Shown: positions 6,957 to 14,609 of the stretch, in pieces
How the letters are laid out: each line of letters begins with the position of its first letter
How positions within the stretch are numbered: position 1 is the first letter of the stretch
Origin: Bacillota bacterium
GTDB lineage: Bacteria > Bacillota > Clostridia > TANB77 > CAG-465
Direction: 5' to 3'
DNA: 22,496 nt
Assembly: GCA_023460235.1 (NCBI GenBank)
Contig: JAEWRE010000050.1
Span: 1-22,496, forward strand
Made by a program: the position numbers and the translations under genes
The notes under the pieces: model-generated
Told to the model about the DNA's origin: nothing
Databases searched by the model: none
Seen by the model: only the letters and a program-made list of their open reading frames with translations

Positions 6957-9900
6957 AAGAAAATTATACTACAGAAATAAACGTAGAAAATTATGGAACA
7001 TATATAGTAGCATATTATTATGATGTAACTGGTAAAAGATCTAAAGCATCTGCAATAAGAATAAATGATACAACTGGAGGTGGAACTCTAGAAGGACCAA
7101 CTGTATATTTACCACAACCTCCTCATGATCCGGGTGATCCTCCTCCTACAAATAATCCAGGACCATTTGGAATAAACATACCGGCACCAACTGTAGTTGT
7201 AAATCCAACTGCAATAGCTGAAGAAGTCCAATTAAGTATTAATGCACCTGCAAATGCAGATAAAATATATATAAAATTGGGTAGGTATGCAGATTATCAG
7301 TTATATACAGCACCGATATATGTTAGAGAAAATATGGATATATATGCTTATTACAGAACATATATGGGGGAAAAATCAGATACAGGCTATGGTAGAATAA
7401 GTAATATAAAGAAAAATAATAGACCGTATGTAAGAATAGATGCAGATCCATATCCATATAGCTGGAATTATGGTGCAGAAGAAGTAAATGTAACAATAAA
7501 TTACAGTGATGCAACATTAATAGAATATAGTGAAGATGGGGTATTATATAAACCATATATAGCACCATTTAAAGTAACAGAAAATAAAACAATATATGCA
7601 AGGGCAACAAATACATATGGGGTAACAGAAACAAGTTTAAATATAACAAATATAGGTAGGATAAAAGCACCCCAGCCATTAGGAAATTTATCTGTTGGAA
7701 TAAATGTAAATCCAGAGCCAACAGTATCTACAACTAGGTATACAAAAGCAAATGTTTCAATAGATTATGATATTATGGCAACAGAAAAATATTATAGAAT
7801 AGGAGCATTTGGAGAGTTTAAAACATACACTGGTGCATTTGATGTAACAAATAATTGTACAATATATGCATATGCAAAAGGAATAAATGCACAGGGTCAA
7901 ACATCGAAAAAAATAGATAATTTATCTAGTGGAATAACAGAACCAGTAATAGCAACTGCGCCTGGAGTAGGTGAACAGTCAAGTAAAGTATCGGTAACAA
8001 TAGATTATGATAAATATGCTAAAATAAAACGATATAGTATAGATGGTGGAACATTGAGAGATTATGTAGCACCGTTTGAAGTGACTAAAAATGGAACAAT
8101 AATATATGCATATAGCGAGAATGAACTAGGACAAAAATCTGAAACACGTTATATAGTACAAAATATAATACCTGATCCACCAGTAGTTGTATTAGATAAA
8201 GGGCAATATTATATACTTAAATTAAACTATCCTCCAGCTTCTAAAAACAGAGAATATAAATGGAAGCAAAATGGGGTTTGGACTGGATATAAAGAAGCAG
8301 GAATACTTTTATTGAAACCTCAATATAAAGATCAATTAATTCAAAATGGAACATTAGTTAAAATAGAGGATGAAAATGGTGAATTAGTAACATTCACAGG
8401 AGATTATTACTTTATAGATGTTCCAATAAGTGAACTTTTTGAAAATTTATTTATGAGATGGGATAGAGAATCGTTAGCTGCCCCTCAAATAGTAATAACC
8501 CCTTCTGAACCGACAAAGCAGGTTACAGCTAATATAGTATATAATCCTAATTTAATAAAAAAACAGTATAAAATATTGAATCCAGATGGAAGCATAAAAA
8601 CAGACTGGACAGATTATACAGAAGCAATCACAATTGATAGAAAAAACTCAGTAATATATGCAAGAGGAATGGATGATAGTGAAATATGGACTTCAGAGTC
8701 TATGAAGAAAATAACCAATATAGATGAAACTCCACCTGTTATAGCAATTACTGCAGATTTAAGCTTAGCACAACAAAAAGTTGCAGTTAAGGTAAATGTA
8801 ACAGATGATATAGCAGTAGGAAAAGTAAAATGGGCATCTGGTACATTAGGTGAAAGTTATTTTGCTACATCGGGTACAGAAATACTAAATAATAGCATAG
8901 TAAATATAACAAATAATGGTTATTATACATTCTATGCAGAAGACCAAGTTGGAAATATACAAGTATATACGTTAAATGTAACAAATGTGGATTTATCCGC
9001 ACCTAAAATAGATATACAAGTAAGTTCTGAAACTACAGTAGGTTTAAATGCAAATGTAACTATTAATTATGGCGATTCTGTTACAAAACAATATAAGATA
9101 GGAACAAATAATATAACTTGGACTAATTATACAACCACAATTGCAATATCTTCATATACGATACTAGCAAATAACTGGCAGAATGCAGATGGAACAGTAA
9201 CAATATATGCAAAAGGAAAAGATAGTGCAGGAAATGAAGTTACAGTTCAAAAGAAAGTTTTAAGTTTAGATTTAGATAAACCTAAAGCACCAGTAATCAA
9301 CTCAAATGCTGGTTATCCAGTATTAACTAGTTATGGAGTGAAATTTGATGCAGTAACTTCCATTGTATATGATACAAGAACAGATATAGATAATTATTAT
9401 AGTATAGATAATGGTGCTACATGGAAAGTCTATACTGGAGGATTTATATTACCTTCTGGAACAATAATTGCAAAGAGTGTAAAAAAAGATACAAAACTTG
9501 AAGTTTCTGCTAGTAAAAGTATAACTATTCCAGCCGATGCAGTAGCTTCAACTGCATATGATGGAAATGACAGTACTTACGATTTTGCAAATAATAAATA
9601 TATGTTAATAGACAGTGCTTTAGAGGGAAAAAGTTTTAGAATAAAATGGTCCGATTGGTATGGTGGTCAAATTATGCTTGCTTTTCTTAATGAGAGTGGG
9701 GCAACAATTAGTTCTATAACTCCTGGAAATGATTCTTCAGCAGATTTAGTATATTCAATTCCAGTAGGAACAAAAAAAATAAAATTCTATAATGGCTCAG
9801 CAAGTAATGGTCAAGTATTTGAAATACAGACAAGTAGCGAACCTAAATTTATCGCAAAAAATGGATATATGTTAGTTCACTCAGATCCAACTAAAGAAAT

Positions 9901-10963
9901 TAAGAAACCATATCAGATGATTACAATAGATTATTTTGCAACAAGTGTACAAAGATTATATAAAATTGGAGCAACGGGTCAATGGGTAAATTATGAAGAT
10001 ACACCAATATGGTTAAACCAAGGAGAAACAATTTACGCAAAAGGAACGGATCAATATGGAAATCAAACTAGAATAGTATCAAGTTATACAGCTAACGTCG
10101 TAGATGCAATAGGTGTTAATGCGTTTGATGGAAATAATGCTACTTATGTTGTTGCTGATGGAAAATATATGGATGTAGATAGTACTTTAGGTGGTAGGAG
10201 AATAAGACTTAAATGGTTTGATGGTTACTATGGTTTATCTACAATAGACTTTATTAATGGAAGCGGAGCAGTAATTAGTAGCATAAACCCTGGAAATGAT
10301 GCTTCAGTAGATTTGTTATATGCAGTTCCTGTAGGAACAAAAAGAATAAGACTATATGGCAACTCTAATGGCGGTTTATACGAAATACAAGCAGCAAATG
10401 AGCCATCATTTAGTGGTGTAAATGGATATATGTTACTACATGCGGATACTACTAAAGCTATTAAAAAACCATATCAAGTGGTAACTATAAACTATTTCTT
10501 AACAAGTGTACAAAGACTATATAGAATTGGAACAACCGGGGATTGGCTAAATTACGAGGATAAAGCTATATGGGTAAATCAAGGTGATACAATCTATGCA
10601 AAAGGGATAGATATATATGGAAATCAAAGTAGAATAATATCAAGTTATGCTCCTGTTGTTGCAGACGCTATTGCAGCTGCTGCATATGATGGTGATTATA
10701 ATACATTTGTTGCCGCAGATGATAAATACATGTTGGTAGACAGTAGTATGGATGGAAAAAATGTAAGAATTAAATGGTCTGATTGGTATAATGGTCAAAC
10801 AATGATGACTTTTTTCAACGGAAGTGGTGCATTAATAAGTACCATAACTCCTGGAAATGATCAGTCGGCTGACGCAACATATGTGATTCCAGTAGGTGCA
10901 AGAAAGATAAGAATTTATAATAATGCTACAAATGGTAGATTATATGAAATTCAACCCAAATAA
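5822..10963 (+). CDS. Giant modular surface protein with prepilin-like N-terminus, copy 2
   Basis: 1713 residues. The N-terminus is a short basic leader ending in Gly7, then ISLIVL and a very Ile-rich helix (8-31). This aligns with a type IV prepilin (G|FTLIEL) except for Val in place of Glu at +5. Residues 32-190 form a domain shared with copy 3. Beta-sandwich-like modules begin near residues 263, 358, 468, 553, 642 and 721, with a Pro-rich linker at about 426-460. Residues 785-885 are unlike the other modules. From 886 on it parallels copy 1, with modules near 900, 975, 1062 and 1160. Tandem units start at 1246, 1435 and 1622. Modules carry the pattern Y-x-I-DG...Y...TIYA. No sortase motif or C-terminal anchor is visible, so attachment is probably through the N-terminal helix, either in the membrane or as a pilus subunit. 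The likely role is adhesion; the ligand is unknown. Confidence 0.88.
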   Translation: MKKHNIGISLIVLIITIIIIIIIAGAVIIALGDNNVLDSAKKARFMSDYTNVQDGVNLYSLGKYNAQTSEFELPLKGYLTAEDKIYIKDNVKTLKTKIEELSGSIDTTNLAWINSKDIGAKLSKEKSEKGYIIDVANGQIYDYNGDYFEGQMWHTLDGGVVSGGIGEPQIDKELWNGWIKLTLYYPSSSTEKQWRLGTEGELRADPMLMWQNYTGPITIPLDRVKDVWIKYKIDNKEVIIPPAGTLLVDIVPDKTGYTKVPGVKVHINFDETATVKEYRIGESSWITYTGEFNVTENCIIEARAKKTETIYNADGTVLTTRNIAGRDLVYIGNIGIEETQLPAPTITRLAPVGTEKARVKVTYPAEADKKIYKVNYGIEENYTTEINVENYGTYIVAYYYDVTGKRSKASAIRINDTTGGGTLEGPTVYLPQPPHDPGDPPPTNNPGPFGINIPAPTVVVNPTAIAEEVQLSINAPANADKIYIKLGRYADYQLYTAPIYVRENMDIYAYYRTYMGEKSDTGYGRISNIKKNNRPYVRIDADPYPYSWNYGAEEVNVTINYSDATLIEYSEDGVLYKPYIAPFKVTENKTIYARATNTYGVTETSLNITNIGRIKAPQPLGNLSVGINVNPEPTVSTTRYTKANVSIDYDIMATEKYYRIGAFGEFKTYTGAFDVTNNCTIYAYAKGINAQGQTSKKIDNLSSGITEPVIATAPGVGEQSSKVSVTIDYDKYAKIKRYSIDGGTLRDYVAPFEVTKNGTIIYAYSENELGQKSETRYIVQNIIPDPPVVVLDKGQYYILKLNYPPASKNREYKWKQNGVWTGYKEAGILLLKPQYKDQLIQNGTLVKIEDENGELVTFTGDYYFIDVPISELFENLFMRWDRESLAAPQIVITPSEPTKQVTANIVYNPNLIKKQYKILNPDGSIKTDWTDYTEAITIDRKNSVIYARGMDDSEIWTSESMKKITNIDETPPVIAITADLSLAQQKVAVKVNVTDDIAVGKVKWASGTLGESYFATSGTEILNNSIVNITNNGYYTFYAEDQVGNIQVYTLNVTNVDLSAPKIDIQVSSETTVGLNANVTINYGDSVTKQYKIGTNNITWTNYTTTIAISSYTILANNWQNADGTVTIYAKGKDSAGNEVTVQKKVLSLDLDKPKAPVINSNAGYPVLTSYGVKFDAVTSIVYDTRTDIDNYYSIDNGATWKVYTGGFILPSGTIIAKSVKKDTKLEVSASKSITIPADAVASTAYDGNDSTYDFANNKYMLIDSALEGKSFRIKWSDWYGGQIMLAFLNESGATISSITPGNDSSADLVYSIPVGTKKIKFYNGSASNGQVFEIQTSSEPKFIAKNGYMLVHSDPTKEIKKPYQMITIDYFATSVQRLYKIGATGQWVNYEDTPIWLNQGETIYAKGTDQYGNQTRIVSSYTANVVDAIGVNAFDGNNATYVVADGKYMDVDSTLGGRRIRLKWFDGYYGLSTIDFINGSGAVISSINPGNDASVDLLYAVPVGTKRIRLYGNSNGGLYEIQAANEPSFSGVNGYMLLHADTTKAIKKPYQVVTINYFLTSVQRLYRIGTTGDWLNYEDKAIWVNQGDTIYAKGIDIYGNQSRIISSYAPVVADAIAAAAYDGDYNTFVAADDKYMLVDSSMDGKNVRIKWSDWYNGQTMMTFFNGSGALISTITPGNDQSADATYVIPVGARKIRIYNNATNGRLYEIQPK
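8477..9556 (+). repeat. Long dispersed direct repeat, partner of 1-1080
   Basis: This segment of copy 2 matches 1-1080 of copy 1 nearly codon for codon. Some stretches are above 90% identical by eye, for example 9168-9290 against 655-810, both reading NWQNADGTVTIYAKGK...NEVTVQKKV. Both copies are in the same orientation. Confidence 0.85.
9557..10963 (+). repeat. Tandem 561-567-bp coding repeat, 2 full units plus half
   Basis: Units start at the aromatic codon of YDGND (9557), FDGNN (10124) and YDGDY (10685), giving periods of 567 and 561 bp (189 and 187 residues). The third unit ends after 92 residues, at ...GRLYEIQPK. Each has a first subdomain with VDS...RIKWSDWYGGQ...TPGND...VPVGTKKIR and a second with SVQRLYKIG...TIYAKG. 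The arrangement matches copy 1 (two and a half units), but the first subdomain is strongly diverged from that of copy 1. Confidence 0.88.
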
Positions 10964-10974
10964 TAAAATAACTT

Positions 10975-11020
10975 AAACAATAAAAGTAATACTATTTATT
11001 TAGTGTTACTTTTATTGTTT
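10975..11020 (+). terminator. Long hairpin after giant protein copy 2
   Basis: 19-bp arms (10975-10993 and 11002-11020, one G-U pair) enclose an 8-nt loop, 11 bp after the stop codon. The stem is long, but the right arm ends in TTTATTGTTT rather than a clean T-run. It is probably a terminator or a 3'-end stabiliser. Confidence 0.7.
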
Positions 11021-11063
11021 ATAGAAAACCATATTGCTTAGTATATACTTTTGTTATTTTTTA

Positions 11064-11098
11064 TGGTATAATATTATAACAAAAATGTATGGGAGGTG
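11064..11098 (+). promoter_or_regulatory. Extended -10 promoter and SD that fix the Nudix start
   Basis: TGGTATAAT (11064-11072) is an extended -10; the -35 is weak. The SD GGGAGGTG (11091-11098) lies 7 bp before ATG 11106. An in-frame TTG at 11034 lies upstream of this promoter, so translation should begin at 11106. Confidence 0.8.
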
Positions 11099-11105
11099 TT
11101 TTCTA

Positions 11106-11498
11106 ATGAGACACGTTGAAGTTGTAGCTGCAATTATATGTTACAAAGATGAAATACTATGTATGAAAAGACCAAAAGGAAAACATGAATATACATCTTT
11201 TAAATATGAATTTCCGGGTGGAAAAAAGGAAGCAGATGAAACTCATATTGAAGCCCTAAAAAGAGAACTTATTGAAGAGATGGATAAAAAAGTTGAAATT
11301 GAAAAGCTATTTTTAGTAGTAAATCATCAGTATCCAGACTTTCATCTTACAATGCATTGTTATCTTTGCAAAGCAAATAATAAAGAATTTGTAATGAAAG
11401 AACATGTGGAATTCAAGTGGTTAAAAAAAGAGGAATTAGGTCAATTAGATTGGACTGATGCAGATAAACCAATATTAGATAAGCTTATAAACAGTTGA
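11106..11498 (+). CDS. Nudix hydrolase (MutT-like NTP pyrophosphohydrolase)
   Basis: 130 residues from the SD-supported ATG. The Nudix box runs from G39: G39-x5-E45-x7-R53-E54-L-I-E57-E58. The metal-binding Glu residues are intact, but the usual Gly after EEx is Asp60. The start RHVEVVAAII and the late LDWTDADKPIL element are typical of small MutT/NudG-like enzymes that hydrolyse (deoxy)nucleoside triphosphates, often oxidised ones, to monophosphates and pyrophosphate. The actual substrate cannot be read from the sequence. The gene stands alone with its own promoter and terminator. Confidence 0.9.
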   Translation: MRHVEVVAAIICYKDEILCMKRPKGKHEYTSFKYEFPGGKKEADETHIEALKRELIEEMDKKVEIEKLFLVVNHQYPDFHLTMHCYLCKANNKEFVMKEHVEFKWLKKEELGQLDWTDADKPILDKLINS

Positions 11499-11551
11499 GT
11501 TTAGTTGGTAATTTTCAGATGTTATTCTATGATTCAAAAACATAAGAAATT

Positions 11552-11584
11552 AAAGTATTGTAATTAATTTTACAATACTTTTTT
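11552..11584 (+). terminator. Intrinsic terminator of the Nudix gene
   Basis: Perfect 12-bp arms (11552-11563 and 11570-11581) with a 6-nt loop and a T-run, 53 bp after the stop codon. Confidence 0.88.
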
Positions 11585-11704
11585 CTTTTAATAAAATAAA
11601 TATAATACAAAGTCAATAACAAGTAAAAGTTATTAAAATACAAAGTTTTATTATATTAGTAATATAAAAAATACTATTGATTTACATAAATTTCACTATT
11701 TTTC

Positions 11705-11733
11705 TTTACAAATCGACATATTTTTGGTATAAT
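11705..11733 (+). promoter_or_regulatory. Promoter of ppdK
   Basis: TTTACA (11705-11710), a 17-bp spacer and TATAAT (11728-11733), with TGG in front of the -10 (extended -10). The leader is about 25 nt and carries the SD AAGGAGGT (11752-11759). Between the preceding terminator and this promoter (11585-11704) nothing was found beyond a weak hairpin (11615-11634) and the direct repeat ATACAAAGT (11605, 11638). Confidence 0.88.
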
Positions 11734-11765
11734 AAATAGATTTTATATTTTAAGGAGGTATCTCA

Positions 11766-14396
11766 ATGACTAATGAGTACGTATGGCTATTTGAAAATGC
11801 AGATGGCAAAGACAAGGTTAAGTTTGGGGGAAAAGGAGCTAATTTAGCTGAAATGGCAAGTTTGGGTTTGCCAATCCCATCAGGATTCGTAGTAACAACT
11901 GAAGCATGTACAAAGTATTACCAAGAAGGTGAAGTTATTAATGAAAAAATTGAAAATGAAATTTATTCAAAGCTCTGTGAACTAGAAAAAATAACTGGCA
12001 AGAAATTTGGGAATATCAATAATCCATTACTTGTTTCAGTAAGATCTGGTGCACGAGCATCAATGCCTGGTATGATGGATACCATTTTGAATTTGGGATT
12101 AAATGATAGTGTTATAGAAGGTTTATCTCAAAGTACAAACAATGAAAGGTTTGCATACGATAGTTATAGAAGATTTATACAAATGTTTTCTGATGTTGTT
12201 ATGGAAATAGAAAAGTCAAAGTTTGATTCAATACTGGCTAATGTAAAACGGGTAAATGGAGCTAACTATGATACAGATTTGACAGTGGAAAATTTAAAAG
12301 AAGTTGTTAAACTTTACAAAGAATTGTACATTGAAGAAATCGGCAGTGAATTTCCTTCAGAACCAAAATTACAATTAATTGAAGCTGTAAAAGCGGTATT
12401 TCGTTCCTGGAATAATCAAAGAGCAATTGTATACAGAAGGTTAAATGATATTCCAAATTCATGGGGAACAGCAGTAACTATACAAGAGATGGTTTTTGGT
12501 AACATGGGTAATGATTGTGGTACAGGTGTAGCATTTACAAGAAATCCTTCAACTGGTGAAAACAAGTTATATGGTGAGTTTTTGATGAATGCGCAAGGTG
12601 AAGATGTGGTTGCAGGGATAAGAACTCCTCAATCAATAGATGAACTAAAATCAGTTATGCCAAATGTTTACAACGAATTTGTTACTATAGCGGGTAAACT
12701 GGAAAACTATTTCAAGGATATGCAAGATATGGAGTTTACAATTGAAAAAGGTAAACTGTTTATGTTGCAGACTAGAAACGGTAAAAGGACAGCTGCGGCA
12801 GCTTTAAAGGTAGCAACCGATTTAGTGTCTGAAGGTATGATTACAAGGGAAGAAGCTATTATGAGGATTGAACCAAAACAATTGGATCAGTTACTTCATC
12901 CGTCCTTTGATTCTAATGCTATTAAAAGTGCAAAAGTTATTGCAAAAGGTTTACCTGCTTCGCCAGGTGCTGCTACCGGAAGAATATGTTTTAATTCCCA
13001 AGATGTAATTAAGGTTATGGAAGATGATAAAACAAGTGTTATACTTGTAAGGTCAGAAACATCACCCGAAGATATCGAAGGTATGAATGCATCAGCTGGA
13101 ATTTTAACAGGTTGTGGTGGAATGACATCACATGCTGCCGTTGTTGCTAGAGGAATGGGAAGATGCTGCATTGCTGGATGTTCAGATATTAAAATATTTG
13201 AAAATGAAAAGTATTTCGTAGATAATCAAGGCAAGAAGTATTATGAAGGTGACTATATTTCATTAGATGGATCTACTGGTAATGTATATGGTGAAAATAT
13301 ACCAACTGTTGATACAGACGTTACAGAAGATTTTTTAACTTTAATGGAATGGGCAGATAATACAAAAACTTTGGGTATACGTACAAATGCAGATACCCCT
13401 AGTGATGCAAAAAGGGCACGACAATTTGGTGCGGAAGGTATAGGATTGTGTAGAACTGAGCATATGTTCTTTGATGAAAAAAGGATATCTGCTGTAAGAG
13501 AAATGATTGTCTCAAGAACAGAAATGCAAAGGAGGAAAGCATTAGAAAAACTACTTCCTATGCAAAGGGGGGATTTTGAAGGTATTTTTAAAGAAATGTC
13601 TGGTTTCCCTGTTACAATTAGACTTCTTGATCCACCACTTCATGAATTCTTACCTACTTTGGAAGAAGATATAGTAAGATTAGCAGAGGAAATGAACATA
13701 TCATTTTCTGAGTTAAGTCATATTATATTGAGCCTTAAAGAGTTCAATCCAATGATGGGTCATAGAGGTTGTAGATTAGCTGTAACGTACCCGGAAATTG
13801 CACAGATGCAGACACAGGCGATTATTGAAGCTTCAATTAATGTCAGTAAAGAAGGATTTGAAGTAATACCTGAGATTATGATTCCTCTTATTGGGGATAT
13901 AAATGAATTAAGGTACGTAAAAAATGTTGTTGTTAAAGCAGCAGATGAAATACTTTTAAATTCGGGAACTGATATTAAATACAAAGTTGGAACAATGATT
14001 GAAATACCGAGAGCTGCATTAACCGCTGATGTTATCGCTGAAGAAGCAGAATTTTTCTCTTTTGGGACCAACGATTTAACACAAATGACATACGGATTTT
14101 CAAGAGATGATGCTGGAAATTTCTTAAATGATTATTACAGCAAAAATATCTTTGAACAAGATCCATTTGCCAAAATTGATGTTATTGGAGTAGGAAAATT
14201 GATTGAGATAGCAACAAATCTTGGAAGAAAATCAAGACCTGGTATTAAACTAGGAATATGTGGTGAACATGGCGGTGATCCGTCATCCATTGAATTTTGT
14301 AATTCTATAGGATTAAACTATGTTTCTTGTTCTCCGTTTAGAGTTCCTATTGCAAGACTTGCAGCAGCTCAAGCTGTCATAAAGAATAAAAAATAA
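11766..14396 (+). CDS. ppdK: Pyruvate, phosphate dikinase
   Basis: 876 residues, full length for the family (about 874-890). It interconverts pyruvate + ATP + phosphate and phosphoenolpyruvate + AMP + diphosphate. In anaerobes it often serves glycolysis or gluconeogenesis in place of, or beside, pyruvate kinase. The N-terminal ATP-grasp domain starts FGGKGANLAEM. The swivelling phosphohistidine domain has GGMTSHAAVVARGMG with catalytic His456. The C-terminal TIM barrel has GICGEHGGDP with Cys832. These match H455 and C831 of the Clostridium symbiosum enzyme. The gene is a single-gene unit with a strong promoter and SD. Codon choice looks less AT-biased than in the neighbours (more ATT, GGG, CGT), which fits high expression. 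No PpdK regulatory kinase/phosphatase gene is adjacent. Confidence 0.97.
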   Translation: MTNEYVWLFENADGKDKVKFGGKGANLAEMASLGLPIPSGFVVTTEACTKYYQEGEVINEKIENEIYSKLCELEKITGKKFGNINNPLLVSVRSGARASMPGMMDTILNLGLNDSVIEGLSQSTNNERFAYDSYRRFIQMFSDVVMEIEKSKFDSILANVKRVNGANYDTDLTVENLKEVVKLYKELYIEEIGSEFPSEPKLQLIEAVKAVFRSWNNQRAIVYRRLNDIPNSWGTAVTIQEMVFGNMGNDCGTGVAFTRNPSTGENKLYGEFLMNAQGEDVVAGIRTPQSIDELKSVMPNVYNEFVTIAGKLENYFKDMQDMEFTIEKGKLFMLQTRNGKRTAAAALKVATDLVSEGMITREEAIMRIEPKQLDQLLHPSFDSNAIKSAKVIAKGLPASPGAATGRICFNSQDVIKVMEDDKTSVILVRSETSPEDIEGMNASAGILTGCGGMTSHAAVVARGMGRCCIAGCSDIKIFENEKYFVDNQGKKYYEGDYISLDGSTGNVYGENIPTVDTDVTEDFLTLMEWADNTKTLGIRTNADTPSDAKRARQFGAEGIGLCRTEHMFFDEKRISAVREMIVSRTEMQRRKALEKLLPMQRGDFEGIFKEMSGFPVTIRLLDPPLHEFLPTLEEDIVRLAEEMNISFSELSHIILSLKEFNPMMGHRGCRLAVTYPEIAQMQTQAIIEASINVSKEGFEVIPEIMIPLIGDINELRYVKNVVVKAADEILLNSGTDIKYKVGTMIEIPRAALTADVIAEEAEFFSFGTNDLTQMTYGFSRDDAGNFLNDYYSKNIFEQDPFAKIDVIGVGKLIEIATNLGRKSRPGIKLGICGEHGGDPSSIEFCNSIGLNYVSCSPFRVPIARLAAAQAVIKNKK

Positions 14397-14412
14397 TTAA
14401 AATTTGTTAAAC

Positions 14413-14449
14413 AAAAAAAGGAAGTAGATTAAAATCTCTTCCTTTTTTT
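14413..14449 (+). terminator. Intrinsic terminator of ppdK
   Basis: An A-run plus GGAAG pairs with CTTCC plus a T-run (14413-14430 with about 14433-14449, one bulged base). It starts 17 bp after the stop codon. Confidence 0.88.
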
Positions 14450-14560
14450 ATATATTTAAATATTTTTATTTTAGATTTATAACTTTTATTTATAATTAGT
14501 TTAAAATTTTATGTATATCCAAATTAAATGCAGTATTTTTGAACTTTTTATAATAGATTT

Positions 14561-14591
14561 TATTGCATAAACATGCAATATATGGTATAAT
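14561..14591 (+). promoter_or_regulatory. Promoter of the hisS operon with overlapping inverted repeat
   Basis: TTGCAT (14563-14568), a 17-bp spacer and TATAAT (14586-14591), with TGG making an extended -10. TATTGCAT and ATGCAATA (14561-14568 and 14573-14580) form a perfect 8-bp inverted repeat around AAAC, covering the -35. Transcription should begin near 14598, leaving only about a dozen bases before the ATG at 14610. No T-box elements were found. The stretch 14450-14560 shows nothing else. Confidence 0.78.
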
Positions 14592-14609
14592 CTAACCGGG
14601 TGATTATAG

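Noticed and set aside
5822..10963. Phage tail fibre or prophage interpretation of the giant protein
   Set aside because: There are no phage genes nearby, the protein has an export-type N-terminal helix, and its neighbours are chromosomal housekeeping genes.
11034..11105. In-frame TTG start giving a Nudix protein 24 residues longer
   Set aside because: It would put the start upstream of the promoter -10 at 11067. The ATG at 11106 has a good SD, and family alignment starts there.
11605..11646. ATACAAAGT direct repeat and AATAAC/GTTATT hairpin before ppdK
   Set aside because: They are short, lie in AT-rich sequence and are far from the promoter. They are probably chance.
14450..14609. T-box riboswitch upstream of hisS
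   Set aside because: No GGUGG-type T-box sequence, no specifier stem and no antiterminator/terminator pair were seen. The promoter lies only about 20 bases from the start codon.
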